Of a stretch of DNA of 52,074 nt, positions 42,535 through 49,206 are shown one piece after another (the first letter of the stretch is position 1; each line of letters opens with the position of its first letter). Below the pieces are notes generated by a model. The model was not told the DNA's origin. It did no database searches and saw only the letters and a program-made list of their open reading frames with translations. The DNA is from an uncultured Bacteroidales bacterium. Its GTDB lineage: Bacteria > Bacteroidota > Bacteroidia > Bacteroidales > Paludibacteraceae. The stretch covers positions 1-52,074 of the forward strand of contig CALAUA010000003.1 in the NCBI GenBank assembly GCA_937891975.1, given 5' to 3'. The position numbers were made by a program, and so were the translations under genes.

Positions 42535-42552
42535 TACAAATTCTGTGCCAAA
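42535..42552 (-). promoter_or_regulatory. Sigma-54-like site upstream of the 6S-like RNA
   Basis: Minus strand TTTGGCACAGAATTTGTA, i.e. TGGCAC-N5-TTGTA. It lies about 35-40 bases upstream of the predicted RNA start, so it might drive the RNA with a different start site or be a chance match. Confidence 0.35.
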
Positions 42553-42556
42553 GTAT

Positions 42557-42645
42557 AGGGGTTAAAGGCTAAAGGTTAAAGGTTAAAGGCTGGTAATATG
42601 CGGCTTCGCCGCTATTTCTTGCCTTTTGCCTATCGCCTCATCGCC
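42557..42645. repeat. Heptamer arrays (GGTTAAA; TCGCCTA) around a GCGGC hairpin
   Basis: GGTTAAA/GGCTAAA units, the hairpin GCGGC-TTC-GCCGC, then TTGCCTA/TCGCCTC/ATCGCCT units up to the stop of the FadL-like gene. Confidence 0.75.
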
Positions 42646-44066
42646 TAAAATCGCCATGCCAAAGTGGCTACAATACGGTGGGTGACGGTACGTACATCCA
42701 TCGGCAGTAGCTGCATCTCTGAAGCATATTGGTGAAGCGTTTGCCAACGATATTGATATGCCAATTGGGCTATCACCACATCGCTACGATATCCTATGCC
42801 TGCGCTTGCATATTGGGAAGAAGCCGTATAACGATAATCCATATCTGTTCGAATAGAATTATAATCAAGTAATACGATGGGCTCTTCCTTCATAAAAGAT
42901 GATTCATATACATAACCTGCATTGAGGAATAATCCGCGATATGCCTGTGCCTCCGCGCCCACACGCATTGTGTGCACATCCACCATATCAGCAGAATGAG
43001 CATAATCGTACTGCACTGCAAGTAGCGCATGCTTCCCCAATTGCCCTGCTACGCTAACGCTAGTGCGTAATGGCGACACCATATCTACACTGATAGCACC
43101 GCTCTCAGGGGTCAAAACATCGTATTTTTCGCCCGCTATCGTAGTATGAACATCCCCCTCGGTTTGCACTGTTAAGCTCATCGCGGTAGGCGTTTGGAAA
43201 GATGCTCCTATACGCAATGCTTGCATTGGACGATAAATCAGACCTATCGTTCCGCTAACACCTACACCTGTGGCATGATACATTGATTTGAGTTCCGCAG
43301 AATTGATGCGATCTGTTTCTTGCCAAGAGAGACGTTTGGTATAACTCATTGTAGGGATATTTAATCCCAATCCTACATACCACTGATTGCTGATATTGCT
43401 TGCCCAAGAAAGGGTGTATTGGTCAGTCGTTCCCGACTCAGAGATAGATAACGTACCCTCGGTGAAGTTGACAGCAGGTGCCCATTGGTCTTGAGCTATT
43501 GGATTGATTAAGTATCCTTCGTAACCTAGAATACTCAACCAACCTATCTCCACATCATCCCAAGGTTTGTCTTGCAGATACTTCTCTGCCAAGCCATTGG
43601 TTTTGTCGCACATCGTTTCCACCATTCCCATGCCAGCACCTTCTACCACAACATCACGATTGAAATTGGCAAGGCGTTGGATAGAAAACATAAAATTATT
43701 GTAAATCATTCCGCGCTGTTTGCCAGGATTACCCCATGCCCAGATAGCAGACACTTGCGGAAGCGCAAAGCGGGAGCGGGTGTAGCGGTTGTGTAGCGGT
43801 TGTGTAGAGTTGTTTAGCAGTTGTGTAGTATTGTCTATTGTTTCATCAACAGTAATCATTGTTTCACCGCGCCGATAGAGCCCCAAACCAGCAGGGTTGT
43901 CAAGCACCGCAGAAGGGTCACCACCAATAGCGGTCATTGCGCCTCCCATACCCACATAGCGAGCTGTACCTATGATTTGGCGCTCTGAAAAACGCTGAAT
44001 ATCTTGGCAATAGGCTATAGGCGATAGGCTATAGGCAAGGAGCAATATGAGCAGGAAGCGTTTCAT
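42645..44066 (-). CDS. Outer-membrane OmpP1/FadL-type transport protein
   Basis: 473 residues, signal peptide then ARYVGMGGAMTAIGGDPSAVLDNPAGLGLYRRGE, the N-terminal hatch signature of the FadL/OmpP1 family, followed by an alternating beta-strand pattern ending in WRF. Expected to form an outer-membrane barrel for hydrophobic compounds. Two repeat-coded parts are seen: the hydrophobic part of the signal peptide (AYSLSPIAYCQ, heptamers GCCTATA) and residues about 77-97 (IDNTTQLLNNSTQPLHNRY, 11-base repeat). It overlaps the upstream small gene by 4 bases (ATGA). Confidence 0.82.
   Translation of the reverse strand: MKRFLLILLLAYSLSPIAYCQDIQRFSERQIIGTARYVGMGGAMTAIGGDPSAVLDNPAGLGLYRRGETMITVDETIDNTTQLLNNSTQPLHNRYTRSRFALPQVSAIWAWGNPGKQRGMIYNNFMFSIQRLANFNRDVVVEGAGMGMVETMCDKTNGLAEKYLQDKPWDDVEIGWLSILGYEGYLINPIAQDQWAPAVNFTEGTLSISESGTTDQYTLSWASNISNQWYVGLGLNIPTMSYTKRLSWQETDRINSAELKSMYHATGVGVSGTIGLIYRPMQALRIGASFQTPTAMSLTVQTEGDVHTTIAGEKYDVLTPESGAISVDMVSPLRTSVSVAGQLGKHALLAVQYDYAHSADMVDVHTMRVGAEAQAYRGLFLNAGYVYESSFMKEEPIVLLDYNSIRTDMDYRYTASSQYASAGIGYRSDVVIAQLAYQYRWQTLHQYASEMQLLPMDVRTVTHRIVATLAWRF
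43776..43837 (-). repeat. Eleven-base array inside the FadL-like gene
   Basis: On the plus strand GTAGCGGTTGT repeats twice, followed by diverged GTAGAGTTGTT, TAGCAGTTGTG, TAGTATTG. Related to the 10-base array at 24625. Confidence 0.6.
44004..44042 (-). repeat. Heptamers coding the signal-peptide region of the FadL-like protein
   Basis: Minus-strand units GCCTATA, GCCTATC, GCCTATA, GCCTATT code AYSLSPIAYC, which ends the export signal. Confidence 0.65.
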
Positions 44067-44326
44067 CGTTCTACTATGCGCATGACAACGGTATCGGGGT
44101 ATTGGGTAGTATCTTCCAAGAAGATGAACTCACGCGCATTACGGTCGTAAACAGGTTCGGTAGGGACAATAGTGTCAACTGTCGGCCAATAATAAGAATC
44201 ATCGGTATATAGACCTACCCCATCCCTCCCTGAAGGGAGGGTGTTAGGCGATGAGGCGAGAGGCGACAAGGCGACAAGGCTCGGAATCAATAGCCCAACG
44301 ATTAATATGATTATGCAGCGTTTCAT
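44063..44326 (-). CDS. Small exported protein of unknown function, largely repeat-coded
   Basis: 87 residues with an N-terminal hydrophobic segment (CIIILIVGLLIPSLVAL). Residues about 17-38 are coded by heptamers (GGCGACA) and the palindrome ACCCTCCC-TTC-AGGGAGGG; only the C-terminal half (YYWPTVDTIVPTEPVYDRNAREFIF) looks like independent sequence. It overlaps the FadL-like gene by 4 bases, so translation is coupled and it may assist that porin. Family not recognised. Confidence 0.6.
   Translation of the reverse strand: MKRCIIILIVGLLIPSLVALSPLASSPNTLPSGRDGVGLYTDDSYYWPTVDTIVPTEPVYDRNAREFIFLEDTTQYPDTVVMRIVER
44210..44283. repeat. Palindrome and heptamers within the small exported gene
   Basis: CCCTCCC-TGA-AGGGAGGG arm pair followed by GGCGATG, AGGCGAG, AGGCGAC, AAGGCGA units, all inside coding sequence. 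Confidence 0.65.
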
Positions 44327-44330
44327 ACGA

Positions 44331-44377
44331 GTAAGGACACTAAGGTCATTAAGGACTTTAAGGTCGTTAATGGTCTT
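44331..44377. repeat. Nine-base periodic array (TAAGGACTT-type)
   Basis: TAAGGACAC, TAAGGTCAT, TAAGGACTT, TAAGGTCGT, TAATGGTCT. The only array here with a 9-base period. Confidence 0.6.
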
Positions 44378-44380
44378 TCA

Positions 44381-44398
44381 GCAAAAGTTGTGCCAAAG
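44381..44398 (-). promoter_or_regulatory. Sigma-54-like promoter of the FadL-like operon
   Basis: Minus strand CTTTGGCACAACTTTTGC: TGGCAC-N5-TTGC, a full match to the -24/-12 consensus. It is about 55 bases before the first ATG of the two-gene operon. Confidence 0.55.
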
Positions 44399-44401
44399 CG
44401 A

Positions 44402-45388
44402 TTAGTTTCGGAAACCGATAATCTCGCGGACTTCGCGGATTGTTTTCTCTGCGCTGGCAGACGCAGCTTCAGCACCTTCGCGTGCTACTTTAGCAAGGTA
44501 ATCTTCGTTGCTTTGGAAGAAGAGGATACGCTCACGAATTGGTGCGCAGAACGCATTGATATCTGCTGCCAGTTGCTTCTTCATATCGCCGTAGCGGATG
44601 GCCATGTTATTGTATTGGTCGTTGAAATAATCGTAGGTATCAGGAGTGGAAACAAGTTGCATGAGTGTGAAAAGGTTCTCGATTGGCTCTGGTTTCACTT
44701 GATTGAGCATAGTAGGTCCTGCATCTGTAACCGCGCGCATGACTTTCTTCTTGATGGTTGCCTCATCATCGCAAAGGTATATAGCATTACCTTCGCTCTT
44801 ACCCATCTTGCCGCTACCATCCAATCCAGGCACTTTCACCGCTTTAGCATTGAAGTGGAAGGATTCTGGTTCCTTAAAATATTCGGTATTATAGATGCGG
44901 TTGAAACGACGTGCGAAAAGGCGCGCCATCTCCATATTTTGCTCTTGATCCTTACCCACGGGCACTTTGTCTGCTTTGTGGACGAGGATATCCGCAGCCA
45001 TCAGCGATGGATAGGTAAGCAAGCCAGCATTCACATTGTCGGGTTGTTTACGCGCTTTCTCCTTGAATGATGTAACGCGCTCCAATTCGCCGAGATACGC
45101 ATTCATATTGAGATAGAGATATAGCTCGAGTACTTGCTTCACGTCGCTTTGCACATAGATAGGTGCTTTTTGAGGGTCAATACCACATGCGAGGTATTCA
45201 GCAAGGATAGTACGGACAGACGTACGTAAGTTTTCAGGCGTAGGATGAGTAGTAAGCGAATGCCAATCGGCAATGAAAAACATACAATTGTATTCCTCTT
45301 GCATTTTCACAAAACTCTTCACTGCACCAAAATAATTTCCGAGGTGCAAATTGCCTGTAGGGCGAATGCCACTGATTACTTTTTCCAT
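44402..45388 (-). CDS. trpS: Tryptophanyl-tRNA synthetase
   Basis: Class I synthetase charging tRNA-Trp. 328 residues: RPTGNLHLGNYFG (HIGH-type) at 9-21, AADILVHKADKVPVGKDQ and GKMGKSEGN (KMSKS-type) near 207. Normal length for the family and no repeat insert. Its own promoter at 45420-45450 is interlocked with that of the divergent methyltransferase gene. Confidence 0.95.
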   Translation of the reverse strand: MEKVISGIRPTGNLHLGNYFGAVKSFVKMQEEYNCMFFIADWHSLTTHPTPENLRTSVRTILAEYLACGIDPQKAPIYVQSDVKQVLELYLYLNMNAYLGELERVTSFKEKARKQPDNVNAGLLTYPSLMAADILVHKADKVPVGKDQEQNMEMARLFARRFNRIYNTEYFKEPESFHFNAKAVKVPGLDGSGKMGKSEGNAIYLCDDEATIKKKVMRAVTDAGPTMLNQVKPEPIENLFTLMQLVSTPDTYDYFNDQYNNMAIRYGDMKKQLAADINAFCAPIRERILFFQSNEDYLAKVAREGAEAASASAEKTIREVREIIGFRN

Positions 45389-45419
45389 ATTCTATAGGTA
45401 TTCTAATTTATTTTGGGCA

Positions 45420-45450
45420 CAAAAGTAGTATTTTTTTTTGAGATATGCAA
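45420..45450 (-). promoter_or_regulatory. Promoter of trpS
   Basis: On the minus strand, TTG at 45448-45450, 20-base spacer, TACTTTTG at 45420-45427. Confidence 0.65.
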
Positions 45451-45467
45451 GTTTTTTTGTACTTTTG
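45438..45467 (+). promoter_or_regulatory. Promoter of the O-methyltransferase gene
   Basis: TTG at 45438-45440, 19-base spacer, TACTTTTG at 45460-45467. The -33 box lies inside the trpS promoter spacer. Confidence 0.6.
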
Positions 45468-45488
45468 CAGGCAAATTGGGAAAATCAC

Positions 45489-45513
45489 ATGACTTTAGCA
45501 GAATATATAGAAC
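45489..45513 (+). repeat. Duplicated start of the methyltransferase gene
   Basis: ATGACTTTAGCAGAATATAT (MTLAEYIE) directly precedes the true start, which reads MTISEYIEQ. The first copy runs out of frame into a stop after 12 codons (MTLAEYIEHDYI). Confidence 0.6.
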
Positions 45514-46200
45514 ATGACTATATCTGAATACATAGAGCAACATAGTTCGCCAGAAAGCGAAGTGCTACAACAAATTACTCGCAGTACACACCTAGAGGTG
45601 ATCAATCCGCGTATGCTCTCAGGACATGTACAAGGACGTGTACTGAGTATGCTCAGTCAGATGATTCAGCCCCAACGCATATTGGAATTGGGCACTTTCA
45701 CAGGATACTCCGCCTTGTGCCTGGCAGAAGGATTAACCGAAGATGGTCGTCTGATCACAATCGAGCATAATGACGAGATGGAAGAGTCAATCCATCGTAA
45801 TTTGGCATTATCGCCGTTGGGAAAGAAGATTCAACTTGTGATAGGCGATGCGAAAGAGGTATTGAGAGGGTTGAGAGGACGCTCTCAAGCGAGCTACAGT
45901 TTAGAGAACGCGCCAGAGGCGCTACAGTTTAGAGATGAGGAGTTGTTTGACCTTGCGTTTATAGATGCAGATAAGAAGGAATACTGCGATTATCTAGACT
46001 TGGTGCTACCATTGATGCGCAAAGGAGGATGGATATTGGCTGATAACACCCTATGGGATGGACACATCATTGACCCAGCATATGATAAAGATCGCCAGAC
46101 AGTTGCATTGCGAGCATTCAACGACAAAGTGGCACAAGACCCGCGATTGGAGAAGGTGATACTGCCCTTGCGAGATGGGTTGACGGTGATTCGGGTTTAG
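45514..46200 (+). CDS. SAM-dependent O-methyltransferase with repeat-coded insert
   Basis: 228 residues of the class I O-methyltransferase (family 3) type: SAM loop ELGTFTGYS at 58-66, IEHNDE near 83, FIDADKKEY near 149-157 (metal/substrate Asp), ADNTLWDG near 175. The acceptor is unknown. Residues about 117-142 (RGLRGRSQASYSLENAPEALQFRDE) are coded by two hairpin units and interrupt the stretch between GDAKEVL and FDLAFIDAD. The stop lies in the GTTTAG of the downstream hairpin array. Confidence 0.88.
   Translation: MTISEYIEQHSSPESEVLQQITRSTHLEVINPRMLSGHVQGRVLSMLSQMIQPQRILELGTFTGYSALCLAEGLTEDGRLITIEHNDEMEESIHRNLALSPLGKKIQLVIGDAKEVLRGLRGRSQASYSLENAPEALQFRDEELFDLAFIDADKKEYCDYLDLVLPLMRKGGWILADNTLWDGHIIDPAYDKDRQTVALRAFNDKVAQDPRLEKVILPLRDGLTVIRV
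45861..45940 (+). repeat. In-frame hairpin insert in the methyltransferase gene
   Basis: TTGAGAGGAC, GCTC-TCAAGC-GAGC, TACAGTTTAGAGAAC, GCGCC-AGA-GGCGC, TACAGTTTAGAG. Two units, frame kept. Confidence 0.85.
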
Positions 46201-46301
46201 TGAACGGCGCGGAGCGCCTACTGTTTAGTGAACGGCGCGGAGCGCCTACTGTTTAGAGAACGGCGCGGAGCGCCTACTGTTTAGAGTTTAGAGTAGAGAT
46301 A
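46195..46301. repeat. Tandem hairpin array, three copies of GGCGC-GGA-GCGCC
   Basis: Unit of 28 bases: GTTTAGTGAAC + GGCGC-GGA-GCGCC + TACT, three times, then GTTTAGAGTTTAGAG and GATAAGAGAT. It provides the upstream gene's stop codon. Confidence 0.9.
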
Positions 46302-46307
46302 AGAGAT

Positions 46308-47405
46308 ATGAGAATTGGTTTTTGGATTAAGAATGCGCGTAGTATTGCGTTGCCTCAGTCAGCGTTGCCCTGCTTGACAGCAGTGATACTGTGTATAGGT
46401 CAAGATGGTTTTGTATGGTGGTTGGCCATTCCCGTAGTGCTCGGTATATGTGCCGCCCACCTGGGTATGAACCTTGCAGATGACTATTTTGATTACAAAC
46501 ACGACTCACGCACACGCGCTGATATCAGCAGCACGAGCGTGCGCGCACGCATGGAGAAGTGTCATTATTTAGGTGAAAGGTTAGAGGTGAAAGGTGAAAG
46601 GTTAGAGGAGAAAGGTGAAAGGTTAGAGGTTAGAGGCGAGAGGCAGGAGGAGAAGGCTACGTTGAGTGAGTTGGGTTGGGCGATAGTGGGCTTTTTGGCT
46701 TTTGCAGCGGCTATGGGTGGCATCGTATTGGTTGGACAATGGTTGATGCATGGTTGGCAAGCCGCGATGGGCATTGTTATCTACGCCGTACTTGGTCTGA
46801 TCATAGGTATCAACTATTCGGGCAAACCGCTTGAATTGGGATTTCACGGATTGGGTGAGTTGGTCATTGGTTTGATGTTTGGTCCGTTGCTCATGCTGGG
46901 CGTACAAGCAGCTTTGACGGGTAAGGCATTTTCGTGGGAGATGCTGTGTATGAGCATAGGTATAGGATGTATGGTGACGAACATCGTGTATGTGCACTCG
47001 GTGATGGAGGTGAATGCCGATGCCGAATTGGGTAAGATGACTTTTGCGCGGCTGCTCAAGAGCAAAGTATGGATGATAATTTTTATAGGTTTGTTTGCGA
47101 TGATGCCATTTGTGATGTTAGGCCTGGGCATAGCTATGGGTTGGTGGAGCGCATGGTATTTGCTGACGCTTGCTACACTACCTATGTCGATATATTTGAT
47201 TCACTCTACCCGACTATTTGCATATGGTTTGCCCCGCGAAGATACACCCCATTGGTGGATGGGTCCGATGGGCGACTGGGAAGGATATAAGAAAGCAGGC
47301 ATTGATTGGTTTCTCTATCGTTGGCTCCTTGCTCGCAATATTTGCACGTTCTTCTGCTTGATATTGATGATTGTGCATTGTGTGAATTTAGTGTTTAGTG
47401 TTTAG
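46308..47405 (+). CDS. UbiA/MenA-type prenyltransferase with heptapeptide-repeat insert
   Basis: Integral membrane prenyltransferase, perhaps menaquinone synthesis (MenA) or a related aromatic or polar acceptor. 365 residues, about eight or nine hydrophobic segments. First Asp-rich motif NLADDYFDYKHD at 55-66. Residues about 88-116 are a 7-residue repeat, GERLEVK, GERLEEK, GERLEVR, GERQEEK, coded by the heptamer array and placed in the loop after the first Asp motif. The terminal residues NLVFSV and stop come from the GTTTAGT array. MenA is the likeliest name, but not certain. Confidence 0.8.
   Translation: MRIGFWIKNARSIALPQSALPCLTAVILCIGQDGFVWWLAIPVVLGICAAHLGMNLADDYFDYKHDSRTRADISSTSVRARMEKCHYLGERLEVKGERLEEKGERLEVRGERQEEKATLSELGWAIVGFLAFAAAMGGIVLVGQWLMHGWQAAMGIVIYAVLGLIIGINYSGKPLELGFHGLGELVIGLMFGPLLMLGVQAALTGKAFSWEMLCMSIGIGCMVTNIVYVHSVMEVNADAELGKMTFARLLKSKVWMIIFIGLFAMMPFVMLGLGIAMGWWSAWYLLTLATLPMSIYLIHSTRLFAYGLPREDTPHWWMGPMGDWEGYKKAGIDWFLYRWLLARNICTFFCLILMIVHCVNLVFSV
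46570..46655 (+). repeat. Heptamer array coding a heptapeptide repeat in the prenyltransferase gene
   Basis: AGGTGAA, AGGTTAG, AGGTGAA, AGGTGAA, AGGTTAG, AGGAGAA and so on, about 12 units. Three heptamers make 21 bases, so the peptide repeats every 7 residues. Confidence 0.9.
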
Positions 47406-47530
47406 TGTTTAGTGAACGCTTCGCTACTGTTTAGTATTTAGTGAACGCTTCGCTACTGTTTAGTGTTTAGTGAACGCTTCGCTACTGTTTAGTGTTTAGT
47501 GAACGCTTCGCTACTGTTTAGTATTTAGAG
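47390..47530. repeat. 29-bp tandem array, four copies, with GCTTCGC hairpin
   Basis: GTTTAGTGTTTAGTGAACGC + TTCGCTACT, period 29 bases, four copies with few changes, between the prenyltransferase stop and the radical SAM start. Identical units appear at the right end of the window. Confidence 0.92.
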
Positions 47531-47540
47531 AAGAAAAGTT

Positions 47541-48491
47541 ATGAATATATTTAAGACATTATCCCATTATGTGTATCTAGCACAATGGTTTTTGCGTGCA
47601 CGTTTTTTTGGACGCCGTGCGCCATTACAAACGGTGTTGTTTATCACAGATAAATGCAATCTGCGTTGCAAACACTGCTCTGTATATGGCAGTGCAGGAT
47701 ATAAACAACGCAGATTTGAAGATATAGTAGCTGATATGCGCTACTCCTATGACCAAGGCTCACGTTTTATAGATTTGGAAGGCGGCGAGCCGACGTTGTG
47801 GCGAGAAAAAAAAGATGGTAGAGAGATAGGCGAAGAGTATTATACCATTAACGACCTGATAGACAAGGCATTGGAGATAGGTTTCTTCTCTATTACTGTT
47901 ACAACTAATGCACAGCAAGACTTTTCGTGGATTCGTCCGCAGTCAATTTGGGTGAGCATGGATGGTATTGGCGAATATCACGACCGCATTCGCGGAGAAG
48001 GCACATTCGCAAGACTAGAAGAGAATATTCGCAAGTCAGGTTTTAAGCATATTTGCGTGAATATGGTAGTAAATGCGCTCAACTATGAGTCGCTTGATGC
48101 AGCAATGGAGTATGCCAAGAACAATCCTGCTATTGAGCAAATCTCTATCAATTTTCATACCCCCTACCCTGGTACAGAATACTTGATGCTAGCACCCGAA
48201 AAGAAAGCCGAACTAATAGATAAAGTACTTGCGTATAAAAAGAAAGGTTATCCGATTATGAACTCACGTTCGGGCTTGAAGTTGATGAAGCGCAATGCGT
48301 TGGGTGAGATAAAATTGGGCAAAGAATGCTTTGTAACCAACTTTATCTATACCGATGGTAGCCGCAGTTTGTGTCTAGGATATGGCACCGAGCAATGCCG
48401 TGTGTGCGGTTTTTGCATGGCAGGTGAAATGGCTAGTGTGTTTCATTTCCGCCCCGACACAATCCTCTCTGGATTCAAATTGCGGATGTAG
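47541..48491 (+). CDS. Radical SAM protein, HpnH/DUF3463-like
   Basis: 316 residues. CNLRCKHC (Cys39, Cys43, Cys46) binds the 4Fe-4S cluster; EGGEPTL near 79-85 contributes to SAM binding; a C-terminal cysteine cluster CRVCGFC near 285-291 may hold a second cluster. Resembles HpnH-like radical SAM enzymes and Bacteroidota proteins of unknown role. It follows a UbiA-type prenyltransferase, hinting at lipid or quinone modification, but the link is only positional. Confidence 0.82.
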   Translation: MNIFKTLSHYVYLAQWFLRARFFGRRAPLQTVLFITDKCNLRCKHCSVYGSAGYKQRRFEDIVADMRYSYDQGSRFIDLEGGEPTLWREKKDGREIGEEYYTINDLIDKALEIGFFSITVTTNAQQDFSWIRPQSIWVSMDGIGEYHDRIRGEGTFARLEENIRKSGFKHICVNMVVNALNYESLDAAMEYAKNNPAIEQISINFHTPYPGTEYLMLAPEKKAELIDKVLAYKKKGYPIMNSRSGLKLMKRNALGEIKLGKECFVTNFIYTDGSRSLCLGYGTEQCRVCGFCMAGEMASVFHFRPDTILSGFKLRM

Positions 48492-48535
48492 GACCCCACT
48501 CGATCTCCCCTTCGGAGGGGAGAAGAAGAGAAGAG
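48490..48535. repeat. Palindromic repeat after the radical SAM gene
   Basis: TCTCCCC-TTC-GGAGGGGAGA, a hairpin of the same type as 5530-5557 and 44215-44242; may also serve as a terminator. Nothing coding to 48608. Confidence 0.55.
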
Positions 48536-48608
48536 GAATGGCACGGTTTTTGTGGGATATTTAGAGAATTTGATTATTAACAATTTTAACCAATAAAGAG
48601 AACGAGTT

Positions 48609-49130
48609 ATGATTTCAAAGAAACTTCAAGAGGCTATCAATGCCCAGATTAATGCTGAGATGTGGTCAGCTTATTTATATTTGAGTATGTCAGCATACTG
48701 CCAAGACGCAGGTTTACCCGGTATGGCTAACTGGTTTGCTATCCAATTCAAAGAGGAGCAAGACCATGCGATGATTCTGCTCAATTACTTGCAAAGTCGT
48801 GGCGGTCGAGTGCTACTCGCCCCTATCGCGGCAGTAGATACAGAGTGGGCTTCGCCATTGGCAGCGTTTGAGCACACACTCGCTCACGAAGGCAAAGTAA
48901 CCGCCCTCATCAACAACTTGATGGCACTCGCCGTGGAGGAAAAAGACTTCGCTCTCCAAAGTCGCCTCAATTGGTTCGTAGATGAGCAAGTGGAAGAGGA
49001 AGAGAATGCTACTGATTTAGTACACAAACTTCGTCTTATTGGTGACAATGGCTACGGACTCTACCAACTTGATCAGGAATTGGCAGCACGCGTTTATACA
49101 CAAGCTAGCCCTTTGGCGAATGGGGAGTAG
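48609..49130 (+). CDS. ftnA: Ferritin
   Basis: Iron-storage protein forming 24-subunit cages in the cytoplasm. 173 residues, standard length. Ferroxidase ligands Glu17, Glu50 and His53 are visible (EEQDH at 49-53), with further Glu in AVEEKDF and EQVEEEE. Together with the rubrerythrin it fits an anaerobe handling iron and oxidative stress. A hairpin-heptamer element follows the stop. Confidence 0.94.
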   Translation: MISKKLQEAINAQINAEMWSAYLYLSMSAYCQDAGLPGMANWFAIQFKEEQDHAMILLNYLQSRGGRVLLAPIAAVDTEWASPLAAFEHTLAHEGKVTALINNLMALAVEEKDFALQSRLNWFVDEQVEEEENATDLVHKLRLIGDNGYGLYQLDQELAARVYTQASPLANGE

Positions 49131-49199
49131 TGTTTAGTGAACGGCGCTATGGCGCCTACTGTTTAGAGTTTAAAGTATAGAGTTTAAAGTTTAAAGGCA
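49131..49199. repeat. Hairpin unit and heptamers after ferritin
   Basis: GTTTAGTGAAC, GGCGC-TATG-GCGCC, TACTGTTTAGAG, then AGTTTAA units. Same 3' and 5' flanks as the 46195 array with a different loop. Confidence 0.8.
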
Positions 49200-49206
49200 G
49201 GGAGAT

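Noticed and set aside
47390..47530. Regular 29-bp tandem repeats as a CRISPR array
   Set aside because: There are no unique spacers: the units are directly adjacent and nearly identical, and no cas genes are present.
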